A DNA stretch of 64,000 nucleotides from assembly GCF_023065955.2 (NCBI RefSeq), contig NW_026622930.1, positions 23,909,449 to 23,973,448 on the forward strand. The letters are read 5' to 3'. Source of the stretch: Ursus arctos. Lineage: Eukaryota > Chordata > Mammalia > Carnivora > Ursidae. Shown one piece after another: positions 47,301 to 56,665 of the stretch. How positions within the stretch are numbered: position 1 is the stretch's first letter; each line of letters starts with the position of its first letter. The translations under genes and the position numbers were made by a program. The notes under the pieces are model-generated. The model saw nothing but the letters and a program-made list of their open reading frames with translations, had not been told where the DNA came from and ran no database searches.

Positions 47301-50300
47301 TAGATCAGCGCTGTCTGACAGATACACAAGGTCAGCCTCACACAGTTTCACATTTTCCAGTAGCCACATTATAGCGTTAAAATGATCAAGTGAAATTAAT
47401 TTTAATAATATATTTAACCCAATATATCCAAACAATCGTTTCAAGATTATCAATATAAAAATGCTATGGATCATTCACATTCTTTTTTTGTACCAAGTTC
47501 TCAAAACCCACTGTATTTTATACTCATGGTACAACTCAATTTGGACTAGCCACATTTCAAGAGCTCAACAGTCAATGTATCAGACAACCCACATCTAAAT
47601 CTTTCCCTTATTGAGTTTATAGACTGACTTGGAGATGAAATAAGCCCCCTCCCCCCAAATTTTTATTCATTTGTCAAAGAAAGGACGGTCAGGCCCCTTA
47701 ATCAGAGTCTGCTGGCTGGGGGTGGGAGGAGCTACTTCCTGAAGGCATACAGAACTACTCAAGGGATACCTGTTTTGAGGGTGCTGATGTAAATTCCCAT
47801 TGCTTCTCTTAGAAGTTTCACCCCTTCTTCCTTCATTAAGGCCACGAGATTTGTGTCAGGCTCATCTTTGGCAAGGCTCACACTAATCTGAGTGAAAGAT
47901 CAGAAGTAGGTGGTAAATAACTTGAGGGGCACCCACAGTGTGGAATGTGGATGCCGCGCAATGAGAGAACTGCTGACATTTCCAAAGGAAACGTGTGAGG
48001 GCTGGGGTATTTTTCCAGTCCCCAGGAGTGTTCTTTCTCGAGTTCTCTCTGCCAAAGCCACGGTGGCTAACGTTAGAACCCAAGTTACTAGCTAAGATAG
48101 AGTCATTAAATAGCACGAGCTATGCTGGCAGCTCCCCACGGCACCACAGACCTAGAAAATCCTCTGCAGACTGAGGTTCTGAATGCTGGGACCCAGCCTG
48201 GGCTTTAATCGTGAATGACAGGTCATTCTTCTCATCTGAGAATAGAGGATGTGGAAGACTCAGATGAGGAATTAGGAAGCACAAACCTCTACTTCATCCA
48301 CACTGTTTTCATCGGATAAATTGGGGATCTCCACATGTCCCTTGTACTGCACTCCAGACTTAGAGGTACCTGTCAAAAGTAATGCAATGTCATTAGTCTC
48401 TCCTGCAGGCAAAGTCTGCTCTGGAGTCCCAACTACTCCTCTGCTTATACTTCTTTGGAATTACTGAAGAGAACACCAGATGCAATCAACCCTCCCCCCA
48501 CTTCCCCAGAAGAAATGTCTTTCCTCATTAAATTTGTTGAGGCCAACTGTTTTATTACTGCATGGGACTGAGAGCTAAGTGGATGTGGCACTAGTGTGAA
48601 TTCTGCCAGGGAGAATTCGGGTCAATAATCGAGACAGTCAGTTCTGCTGAGATGCTTGTTCTGGAAACAGAAGTTTATTCCAGTGCGACTGACATATTAG
48701 GGGATAACGTGATCACAGTATGAATTTCACGCTTGCTAATACGGGATTTCTGAGAAATACCAGGTGAACACACACCAAACCACACCAGCTGAAAGGCGCT
48801 GCACAGGAATGAGACACACACTTCCCAGACCTTTCTCTACTGGCTACCTCAGTTCCCCATGTGTTACGAGCCATGCCACCCACACTGGTGTCAGACCATT
48901 CCCTCTGATTTCAGCTGACCCTCCTTCCGCCAATTTACAGTAATCCGCGTGCTGCAACCCTCCCGATGCCCACTTTCCCGAGTGAACTTCGGGTCTCTTT
49001 CAAGGTAAAGCAGCATGTTTACTATTTATGTATTTCTTCCCATCGAACATGTGCAGAACTGTGCTATCAATTTTTACTTCCTACACTTAAAAAACGTGTC
49101 ACCAATGAAGGGTTTGAGTACTGTGTCCTGTCCCTAACCCTGTCCTCCCCCATAAGCCCTGTAGTATTGGTTGAGCAACTTCACACACTATGGTGATTTT
49201 TACAACACATGGGTGACGTTATAGCAGAACTGACTATATTTCAGAATTAACCAACAAGACATTTATCTTCACTTCTCTCGACCTCAGCTTCTCAATCTCT
49301 AAAAAGAGGACTGGGCAAGGGGGCATGTAAGGGTCCTTTCAGACTACTGTACTTCAGTAGTTTTTTTAAAAAAGTTATGAACAGATAGATTTACTTTTCC
49401 CTTCTTTATTACCATTTACTTGAGAAATGCTCATTGAAGTATATATCTATTTTATGTTTTGCCCCCTACATGTATTCCTTTAGCTTTAGTGCCTTTTAAA
49501 ATTCAGCCTCCCAACTATTAGAACCATCTAGGTGGGGCATATACATGGCTCTATTTCTTTGCCAATACCACCACAGAAGGGACATAAACTAGAGAATAAA
49601 ACTGCCCCAAATTATAGTCACGTACAAACTTCATTAGCATAGTAGTCGAAACTGGTAGACTCACACCAGAGAAAGTAAAAAAAAGATCAAGACCAAAAAA
49701 ATCCCCCTTCCCACCTTTATTTTTTTTTTAAGATTTTATTTATTTATTTGACAGAGATAGAGACAGCCAGCGAGAGAGGGAACACAAGCAGGGGGAGTGG
49801 GAGAGGAAGAAGCAGGCTCATAGCAGAGGAGCCTGATGTGGGGCTTGATCCCATAACACCGGGATCACGCCCTGAGCCGAAGGCAGACGCTTAACCGCTG
49901 CGCCACCCAGGCGCCCCTCACCTTTAAATCAATCACCCAAGAGATAAAAGTTAGCTAGTCTGAGAAATATTACCTTATATAAAATTTCGTAACATATTAT
50001 GTGGCCCAAAGATTCAGTGGCCCAAATGTTTCACTGGTGGGGACTTGTCAGATTCCCCCGGGGAGGAAATGCATTTAGTGTCCCAAAGCAGCAGAGAAAT
50101 TCTGGCACCCAATGCTGATTGCTACAGGTCTCCAAAGCAGCACTGTCTCCCTGGAAGACTTCCTAACTTTACCCAAACTGTTCTCCCCAGCTCCTCAACA
50201 GGTCAACCAAAATGCGGTTAATGTTGATCCTAACAGCCTGGCATAGACTTACCTGTCCAGTTTAGTTTGACGCTCCACTCATAAAAGAAGATAAGTTTGC

Positions 50301-51880
50301 CTTTGCGATTGTTAATGGATGCCTCTCCATCAAGCTTATTCACTTCTGTCACCTCACATTTACCTTCCTCATTTTGCACCCGCACTGCCAGGAACAGTGT
50401 TTTCAGCTTATCCGTGGACCAATTTGAAGCATCCCTCTCTGTCCTGCAAAACAGAAATAAAGCTATGCAGCAGCAGCCAAATGAAAGATACACTGCTTGC
50501 TCTGTGCAAGAGAATCCAAGGTTAAAAGAGGCCTGACACATAGTTTGAAAAGATCAGTCCCACTCCAGTACATCCACAAACGTGTTATCCTCTTTTAGGA
50601 AGACAAGGAATCCTATTGTCAATAAAGACAACGGCTGCATGGAATGGTTACAAGTCAAACGGGAAATGATGCTTTCCTTTCTCAGCATGATGGTGCTAGG
50701 GTCAGTCTCTGACACTTAAACACGGCGCCCCCGTTTGACCAAATGGAAAACTGTGACCATCCTGCTGAGGTCAGGAGTACAAGAGTGGGGGGTAGAATGC
50801 AGTATTTAGCTAACAAGTCCAGTAAGTGATAAACTGATAATCTTGACCTCATTAGTACAGTGTTCTGACCTGTCAAATTCGGGTGGTGCTAAAAATCCCC
50901 TACACATTCTGTGTCCTCTAGATGGCCATGGAAACAGTGTAAGTCAGGACTTCAAAACAAACAAAAATTAGATCAAACACTCTATGTATGTTAAGAGGAG
51001 AGGAGCCAGGCTGAGATACAGAGAAGAAAAATCACTTTCTGCCTCCCAAGGTACTAAATAGTAGAGAAACCAGCAGTGAAAAGAACTGCTACAAAGTAAA
51101 AACACAGTAAAGACAGTGTGAACAAAGTTCAGTGGAGTGAAAAGATAAGGAAATAGTACTTTTAATTTCATAAAGGAGAAGAGGCTTTTAAAACTGGTTA
51201 CGTTATAAAACCATGATTGCCCGGCAACCAGGGGCAGTCCCGGGAGTTACAACACAAGCAAATGAATAGTTCCGGGTGAGAGGCCATGGCATCTTAAGCA
51301 TCACTAAGCTCTCAGCACCTTTAGAACACGTTCCGAACCTTTGCCCTCTAGACTTAGGCAGTGGTCCCCTACGACTGACTCTGAATTTCACCGGTAAGCC
51401 GCAAAATAGCAATTTCGGCCCCGCGGCCCCCAGCCTAACTCAGCAATCTCCCAACACAATCCACGGCAGTATGGGTCTCACTGACTCCTCCGGCCACGTG
51501 TGGGAAGCATGTCCCCGCTCAGGCTGGATGCATAGGCTAGGAGGTTATGTTCTCGTATCTCTGGAACCCCACCTCTGGGTGCAGCCCTCCCCGTCGCCCC
51601 CTTGCCCTCCAAACACTAAAACAGAGGCAGGTGGCGGTGTGTGGAGGGACCTGGGACTTCGGATCCCTGCCACAGGAAGAACCCACCCCCATCTCCGGGT
51701 AGGGCTGCCCGGGCCCTGGCTTTGTTCCGACCAAGGTTCTAGGGACCCGCAACCCTGGTCGGGCCGGAGCGCTCCCGCGGCCTGGCCCGCTGGCCCTCAC
51801 CAGTGCCAGTTGTTGACGTTGGTGGCGTCCGCCCGCTCCTCCACGATCCAGCGTGGGTCGCCCTCACCCCACTTGGCCAT
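44220..51880 (-). CDS. AHSA1: AHSA1, activator of HSP90 ATPase (AHA1), complete coding region in nine exons
   Basis: AHA1 is a cytosolic co-chaperone that binds the HSP90 middle and N-terminal domains and raises its ATPase rate during client folding. Nine exons with GT...AG borders join to 1017 nt, exactly 338 codons plus stop, the usual mammalian length. The N-terminus (MAKWGEGDPRWIVEERADAT, then NVNNWHWTERDASNWS) holds the conserved NxNNWHW stimulatory motif. The N-terminal Aha1_N domain spans about residues 29-163. A hydrophilic linker runs about 165-205. The C-terminal START-like domain spans about 205-338 (ITLRETFLTSPEELYRVF, GEFTDL, VMKWRFKSWPEGHFATI, RQGWQRYYFEGIKQTFGY). No disabling change. 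The start ATG lies in cggATGG-like context (minus strand) in a CpG island that faces VIPAS39 head to head. Confidence 0.97.
44509..44560 (-). CDS. AHSA1: AHSA1 coding exon 8
   Basis: 52 nt between gattattttag and gtaagt. Residues 265-282: VPEKLIVMKWRFKSWPE. Confidence 0.95.
45050..45151 (-). CDS. AHSA1: AHSA1 coding exon 7
   Basis: 102 nt between ttttccacag and gtgagt. Residues 231-264: LVQAFTHAPAMLEADKGGKF then HLVDGNVSGEFTDL. Confidence 0.96.
45629..45757 (-). CDS. AHSA1: AHSA1 coding exon 6
   Basis: 129 nt between cacctccacag and gtaagt. Residues 188-230: AKSAPSKTQARPVGVKIPTC, KITLRETFLTSPEELYRVF, TTQE. Start of the C-terminal START-like domain. Confidence 0.96.
46590..46678 (-). CDS. 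AHSA1: AHSA1 coding exon 5 (interdomain linker)
   Basis: 89 nt between atcttttcag and gtaaat. Residues 158-187: EFTQGMILPTMNGESVDP then AGQPALKTEERK, the flexible linker between the two domains. Confidence 0.96.
47308..47592 (+). repeat. hAT-Charlie-like DNA transposon fragment
   Basis: cagcgctgtctgacagatac, tccagtagccacattatagc, tttaataatatatttaaccc, ggactagccacatttcaaga. I recognise the pattern (CAGCGCTGTCCAATA... type) but not the exact family name. Confidence 0.5.
47770..47887 (-). CDS. AHSA1: AHSA1 coding exon 4
   Basis: 118 nt between tttcactcag and gtatcc. Residues 119-158: ISVSLAKDEPDTNLVALMKE then EGVKLLREAMGIYISTLKT. Confidence 0.96.
48287..48369 (-). CDS. AHSA1: AHSA1 coding exon 3
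   Basis: 83 nt between cttttgacag and a weak donor gtttgt (position +4 to +5 lack the usual AG). Residues 91-118: TSKSGVQYKGHVEIPNLSDE then NSVDEVE. Confidence 0.95.
48370..50252 (-). other. AHSA1: AHSA1 intron 2
   Basis: 1.9 kb with one young SINE (49720-49917). From 48500 to 49700 I see no named repeat or exon-like sequence. Confidence 0.65.
49720..49917 (-). mobile_element. Young bear-type SINE in AHSA1 intron 2
   Basis: taagattttatttatttatt, gagacagccagcgagagagg, ending ccgctgcgccacccaggcgc. It has the same orientation as AHSA1. Short duplication cacctttaa. Confidence 0.92.
50253..50443 (-). CDS. AHSA1: AHSA1 coding exon 2
   Basis: 191 nt between ttttgcag and gtaagt. Residues 27-91: TERDASNWSTDKLKTLFLAV, RVQNEEGKCEVTEVNKLDGE, ASINNRKGKLIFFYEWSV, KLNWTG. 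Confidence 0.96.
50444..51800 (-). other. AHSA1: AHSA1 intron 1
   Basis: 1.36 kb, changing from AT-rich to GC-rich as it enters the promoter CpG island (after about 51400). No recognisable repeat. Confidence 0.65.
51801..51880 (-). CDS. AHSA1: AHSA1 coding exon 1 (start codon)
   Basis: 80 nt from ATG (51880-51878) to donor gtgagg. Encodes residues 1-27, MAKWGEGDPRWIVEERAD then ATNVNNWHW (Trp27 split). Confidence 0.96.
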
Positions 51881-52249
51881 CGGCTCTCCTGTCGCACCGC
51901 CACCAGGTCCCGAGCAGCCACAGCCACAGCCTCAGGACCGCCTGGTCCCAGCCGCCCGGCAGCGCCTGGAAACTACTAGAAGCGGCCGTAGAACCTCCTG
52001 GCTTGCTTTTCCCTCCACCCCCCGCCCCTCCCCGCCTTAACTTCCGGCTCCTCCTCACTCCCACCGGGTACTTCCGTTCCACCTCGTCGGACTTTAGCTT
52101 ATGCCTGCTCTAGAGTTCCTTCAAGCTCCCTCGGGTTATCCCTAAAGGGGCCCGAAAGGCAACTGCTCATACAACCATTGATCACCCGTAAGGCCGCAAA
52201 GAACACGTCTCATTGTTTCCCTAGCTTCTGAATATGTCCTGCTGAGCTC

Positions 52250-52263
52250 ATGGGAATTGTAGT
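52250..52263 (-). promoter_or_regulatory. ZNF143/THAP11-type motif 1
   Basis: atgggaattgtagt is the reverse of ACTACAATTCCCAT, matching the core ACTACAATTCCCAG of the SBS element except at the last base. Confidence 0.7.
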
Positions 52264-52345
52264 CTTGTTGAGTAACCTGCTGGATAACCGCGGAAGGTCG
52301 CGCTAAAAGTAAAGGAAACGACTTAGGCGCGGTGCGCTGGGAGTT

Positions 52346-52359
52346 CTGGGAGCTGTAGT
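52346..52359 (-). promoter_or_regulatory. ZNF143/THAP11-type motif 2
   Basis: ctgggagctgtagt is the reverse of ACTACAGCTCCCAG, a full match to the core ACTACARYTCCCAG pattern. Confidence 0.75.
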
Positions 52360-52410
52360 CAAGGAGCCCTGTGTCCCGTCCAGAACGCGCTTTGACGGCA
52401 GAGGCGGGAA

Positions 52411-52429
52411 ACTACAATTTCCAGCATGC
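52411..52429 (+). promoter_or_regulatory. ZNF143/THAP11-type motif 3, long form
   Basis: actacaatttccagcatgc matches the 19-bp long form ACTACAATTCCCAGCATGC at 18 of 19 positions (T for C at the ninth or tenth base). Confidence 0.82.
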
Positions 52430-52588
52430 CCTGCGGCTCCTTTTTTGACTCACATTCCCTCCTTCCGCCCCACCCCGCGACCATTCGCTTCCGCCCATTT
52501 TCTATGCCGCTTAGCCTGACTAGAAAGGGTGGTCCAGCGGCGGAAGAGTCTGACGCTGTCCTGAAAGGGTGGGCTCGGTGTGGCAGAG
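52430..52588 (+). other. VIPAS39: Putative non-coding first exon of VIPAS39
   Basis: A strong donor, gcagag followed by gtgagg, sits at 52588/52589 inside the CpG island just after the ZNF143-type motif. The coding exon at 56573 starts with an acceptor, so an upstream 5' UTR exon is required. The 5' edge is a guess. Confidence 0.45.
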
Positions 52589-53439
52589 GTGAGGGTGTCC
52601 CAAGCCGTATGGGTCGCGTGTGTGGCTGATTCCAGCCTCTCCGCAAACTTATCCTTTCCTCCTATTCTCTGAGACGTCCCTAGACCCCAAGGCCCGACTC
52701 TTACAGTCGGAGCGACCGAGTACGCCGGGAGCCCGAGCAAGCTCGGGGTTGGGGCTGTAAGTGAGCCTCCACATTTGATTTTGGAGGAGCATTTACTCTG
52801 GCAGCGATTCGCCGGGCTCTGGCGACTGCAGTAGATCCATGGCTTCCTGGACGTTCGCCCGTAGAGTCGTCTTCGGTTAACCCACGTTCCTTGGTCGTAG
52901 GCTGTAGCTTCCCATGTATAAGCCTGGCTCCGAAGATGATAATTGAATCTGAATCTAACTTCTCGGTAGCCGGTGTGTGAAGCGTCCTGAAGCAGGAGTG
53001 TTGGTTATAGATTTTTTTGCTGATGCCTGTTTTCCTTCCCTTTGTCATGTTTCTTGGATTTGCTGCCCTGTCTTGTGGGCTCTCAGGGAACAGGTGACGA
53101 TAGGGACAAGCCTTTACTGTATTTGAAATCCTGTTGAAGCACCTTTTTCAGTGACTCTTAAAATCGTACCTGGTTGTTGTAGCTTCTAGAGCCGTTAAAT
53201 TACTTTTATCTCTTTACGTGGCAAGTAAATCTAGGTTCTGATTTGGCTTTAGAAGTACAAATTGGTGTCAAGTATCCACTGTGGTTGCATGGTTAAAAAG
53301 ATTCTGGAAATCCTCTGGTGGATTACTGGGCTTGTTAGACACATTCTATGCTTGTTTGTAGATATTTACAGATTTTATTTACTGCAGGGAGGTAAGGACC
53401 TGCCCTGGTTTTCCCTAGAGTGAATACAGAAAGACCAGC

Positions 53440-53720
53440 CTGTCAGAGTGGAAAGGATCAAGAAGCCGGAAAACCTGGATTATAGGAGCAATTAGCAAAG
53501 TGGTCTTGGTACCTAATCCTTTTGTGCCTCATTTTCTCATCAGTGAAATAGAGATGGAATCTGCCAGGCCTACCTTACAGAGCTGTTGTGAGGATGACAG
53601 AGTGCTCTGTAAGTTGGCTTCTGTGCCAGGGACATTTACATGCTCTATGCACATCTTCAGTGTTTGTGAGAGCCATTCGCAGCATTTTTGTATCAAATTA
53701 ATGTTTTTCAATCTTTAGGA
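53440..53720 (+). repeat. MIR
   Basis: gtggtcttggtacctaatcc, ttttctcatcagtgaaatag and agctgttgtgaggatgacag follow MIR order. Confidence 0.55.
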
Positions 53721-54349
53721 TTGCTTAAAAATATTTTCTTTCTAGCTTTTTCCAAGTTACCATGATGCTTTGTTAATAAAAATCAATACTGAGCATTAAT
53801 TTTGTGTCAGGCAGTAAATGCTCTACATGTATTAACTAGTTTAAGCCTCACAGCAGTTTTGTAAGGTAGGTGTCTGTTGTTACGCCCATTTTACAGATAA
53901 GGAAACCAAGATGGAAGGGTGTCAGTAAAATATCCTATACGAAAAAGAATTAACATATAGTATTTACTTTGTGCTAGGTGTTTCCTGAGTCCTATTTCTT
54001 CTTCACTGCAATCCTGTGAGGTAGGGTATCATTTTCTCCAAGGCCTAGATGTAAAATTATTTAACCAGTTTGCTCAGAATTGGGAAACCAAGATTGGAAT
54101 TCAAAGCTGCCTACTCTAAAGCTTGTGCTAGTACCACCATGAGGGATGATTTCATTGTATCTCCCAGCTTTATTTGGCTTTAAATATACAGAAGGATTTT
54201 TAAGTTACATCTGGGTTCAGTAGAAATCAGTTAGTGATGTCTAACATGGGAAGGGATCAGATAGTAGAAAATTCCCACCATACCTTTGGAATCCCTGTAT
54301 CCCCTAAAACCACAAGAGTCAAGAAGTGAGAGTACAAATGATTCCCTGG

Positions 54350-55020
54350 TTTACAGTGGTTCAGCTTACAAATGTCAACTTTATGATGATGTGAAAGTGA
54401 TACACATTCATATATTTTTTTTCATTCATATATATCATATATATTTTTTTAATTTTTTATATATTTATTTTAGTAGGCTCCATGCCCAGCATGAAGCTCA
54501 ACATGGGGCCTGAACTCATGACCCTGGGATGGAGACCTGAGCTGAGATCAAGAGTCAGACCCTTAACCGACTAAGCCACCCAGGCATCCCAAAAGTGATA
54601 CACATTCAGTAGAAACCGTAGTTTGAGTTTTGAATTTGGATCTTTTCCTGGGCTGGCGATATGCAGCATGATACTCTTGGTGCTGGGCAGTGGCAGTGAG
54701 CCGCAGCTCCCAGTCAGCCACATGATCACAATGGTGAACAACTGATACATTTGAACTATTCTGCCCCCACCCAATCATTCTGTTTTTCACTTTCAGTACA
54801 GCAGTCAATAAATTACATGAGATATTCAACACTTGATTATAAAATAGGCATTGTCTCAGATGATTCTGCCCAACTGTGGGCTAATAATGTAAGTGTTCTG
54901 AGCACATTTAAGGTAGGCTAGGCTAAGCTGTGCTGTTGAGCATTTTCAACGTACGGTATTTTTGACTTATGTTGGGTTTGTCTGGATGTTAACCCTATTG
55001 TAAGTTGAGGAATATCTGTA
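54350..55020 (+). mobile_element. DNA-transposon fossil (Tigger-like) split by a SINE
   Basis: tggttcagcttacaaatgtc, gtgatacacattcagtagaa, gagccgcagctcccagtcag, ggtaggctaggctaagctgt and aaccctattgtaagttgagg occur in the order of an old mammalian DNA transposon that I recall but cannot name with certainty. A SINE at 54446-54590 duplicated aaagtgatacacattca within it. Confidence 0.5.
54446..54590 (-). mobile_element. Carnivore SINE, reverse orientation
   Basis: aattttttatatatttattt, ending ccgactaagccacccaggca. The target duplication aaagtgatacacattca lies about 40 bp left of the element because of AT-rich tail sequence, and directly to its right. Confidence 0.85.
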
Positions 55021-55052
55021 GAGTATGTTAAGGGCCATCAGAAGCTTCAAGA

Positions 55053-55258
55053 GGGGCACCTGGGTGACTCAGTTGGTTAAGCGACTGACTCATAATTTTG
55101 GTTCAGGTCATGATTTCAGGATCATGAGATCAAGTCCTGCATAAGGCTCTGCACTCAGTGCAGAGTCTGAGATTTCCTCTGCCCTTCCCCCCGCTCTCGC
55201 TCGTTTGCACATGCTCTTTCTCTATTTCAAATAAATACATAAAATCTTAAAAAAAAAA
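55053..55258 (+). mobile_element. Carnivore SINE
   Basis: ggggcacctgggtgactcag to caaataaatacataaaatct and an A-rich tail. Confidence 0.92.
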
Positions 55259-56059
55259 TTCTTACAGCTCAATGGTAAGAAAGAAAACACAAATAAAAAG
55301 GAAACTTCAACAGAGCTGCCATGATGAGTCTGTCTCAAGCTTCTGTTGTGAAATGTACTATTGAAATAAAAGGAAAAGCAAATTGATTCTTTAGAATTTG
55401 ATGTGTAGCCTTTGGAGTTATTTTTGTTGCTTTGGGAGTTTTGGTAACTAGTTCTTAGTTTAAATCAGTTTTCACTCTACCCAGTTGGCATTGATAATTT
55501 AGTTTGTAATTCTAGGGCAAAACTTTTTTTTCAGAGTGAAATCTAATTTTTTTTTTAATAATAAAGTTTACTGAGTGGTAGTACAAAGCTCCCAAAGAGG
55601 GAGGGGACCTGAGAGGGTTGTCCTGAAATCTAATTTTAGAATAGTTATGAGAGGGACTTATGCTGTTTTGACTGATTCTTTATACACTTTCTTTTCTTAG
55701 CCATGCCCTCCATTCCTAAATTTTGGCCAATACTTTTGGTAAATTAAGTCGTAATTTGAAGATACAGGCAGGATAATTCTGCTTCATTTAATCTTTGCTT
55801 TCTTTCTTCTGGCATTTAGCAAGCATATACGAGAGCAAGATATTTGTCAGTTTTATTCACTGTAGTATTCCAGAGCCTGTAACAGTGCCTCAAAGATGGC
55901 ACTCAGTAATAGATTTATGTTGAATAATATATGAATGCAGTTATCTGTTTTGTTGATACTTTGATTGATCTTGTGTATTCAGCAAAATTTGTGATGCATT
56001 TTTATAATTCTTGTTATAAAAATGCCTTGTACTGTTACCTTTACATGTATCAATGCTGA

Positions 56060-56170
56060 ATACCCCAGTGTTGTAGGGTCCTTCAGAAGAGGGACTGTGT
56101 CTTGCACTTTGTAAATATCCCCTCAACACCTGAGAGAGTGCCTTGAGCAAAGTAGGTGTTCTAGGAATGA
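56060..56170 (+). repeat. L2 LINE 3' end
   Basis: agaagagggactgtgtcttg, aacacctgagagagtgcctt, gagcaaagtaggtgttctag. Confidence 0.5.
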
Positions 56171-56238
56171 ATGAGTACTTGTGAATAATTAGAGGACCAG
56201 AAGTATGGTTTGATCAGCTGGAGACCCAACAATCTGAT

Positions 56239-56433
56239 TTTTTTTTTTTAAGATTTTATTTATTTGACGGAGAGAGAGACAGCCAGTGAGAGAGGAAACA
56301 CAAGCAGGAGGAGTGGGAGAGGAAGAAGCAGGCTCCCAGCAGAGGAGCCTGATGTGGGGCTCGATCCCAGAACGGTGGGATCACGCCCTAGGCCGAAGGC
56401 AGACACTTAACGACTGAGCCACCCAGGCGCCCC
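56239..56433 (-). mobile_element. Bear-type SINE just upstream of VIPAS39 coding exon
   Basis: taagattttatttatttgac, gagacagccagtgagagagg, ending gactgagccacccaggcgcc. Imperfect duplication caacaatctgatt / caacaagctgatt. Confidence 0.9.
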
Positions 56434-56572
56434 AACAAGCTGATTCTTTTAAACATCTCCAATAACTACAGGAGGGGGCGGGAGGGAGAGTTTGCAGTGG
56501 AGGATTTAAAGCTTTTGGAGCTCTTTTGGAAGCAGTCCAGGAGGGCATGTATCTGTCTTACTCTCACTCCAG

Positions 56573-56665
56573 ATGAATCGGACAAAGGGTGATGAGGAGG
56601 AGTATTGGAACAGCTCCAAGTTCAAGGCTTTCACCTTTGATGATGAAGATGATGAGCTCTCACAG
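56573..56665 (+). CDS. VIPAS39: VIPAS39 first coding exon (start codon)
   Basis: The ATG is the first codon after the acceptor ctctcactccag. 31 codons to the donor gtaggt: [20 protein letters not shown] then [11 protein letters not shown]. No in-frame ATG lies upstream within the exon, which decides the start. Confidence 0.94.

Larger units (their letters stand above)
44561..48286 (-). other. AHSA1: AHSA1 introns 3-8 region, non-coding content
   Basis: Between the exons listed, the only clear repeat is an hAT-Charlie-like fragment at 47308-47592. 45160-45620, 45770-46580 and 46690-47300 are ordinary intron with no SINE, unusually sparse for this window. Confidence 0.6.
51740..52780. promoter_or_regulatory. 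Bidirectional CpG-island promoter between AHSA1 and VIPAS39
   Basis: GC- and CpG-rich, no TATA box. AHSA1 starts leftward at 51880, and a putative VIPAS39 first exon runs rightward to 52588. ETS-type ACTTCCG sites occur at about 52040 and 52071. Three ZNF143/THAP11-type motifs lie at 52250, 52346 and 52411. The head-to-head layout with under 700 bp between starts is typical of housekeeping bidirectional promoters. Confidence 0.75.
52589..56572 (+). other. VIPAS39: VIPAS39 intron 1 (5' UTR intron)
   Basis: Holds a MIR (53440-53720), an L2-like stretch (53770-53930), a DNA-transposon fossil (54350-55020) with a SINE inside, SINEs at 55053 and 56239, and an L2 tail (56060-56170). 52800-53430 and 55270-55830 show nothing specific. 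Confidence 0.6.

Noticed and set aside
51276..52040. 254-codon plus-strand open frame opposite AHSA1 exon 1
   Set aside because: It overlaps AHSA1 exon 1 and its promoter in antisense, has low-complexity Pro/Ser/Arg composition and no recognisable domain.
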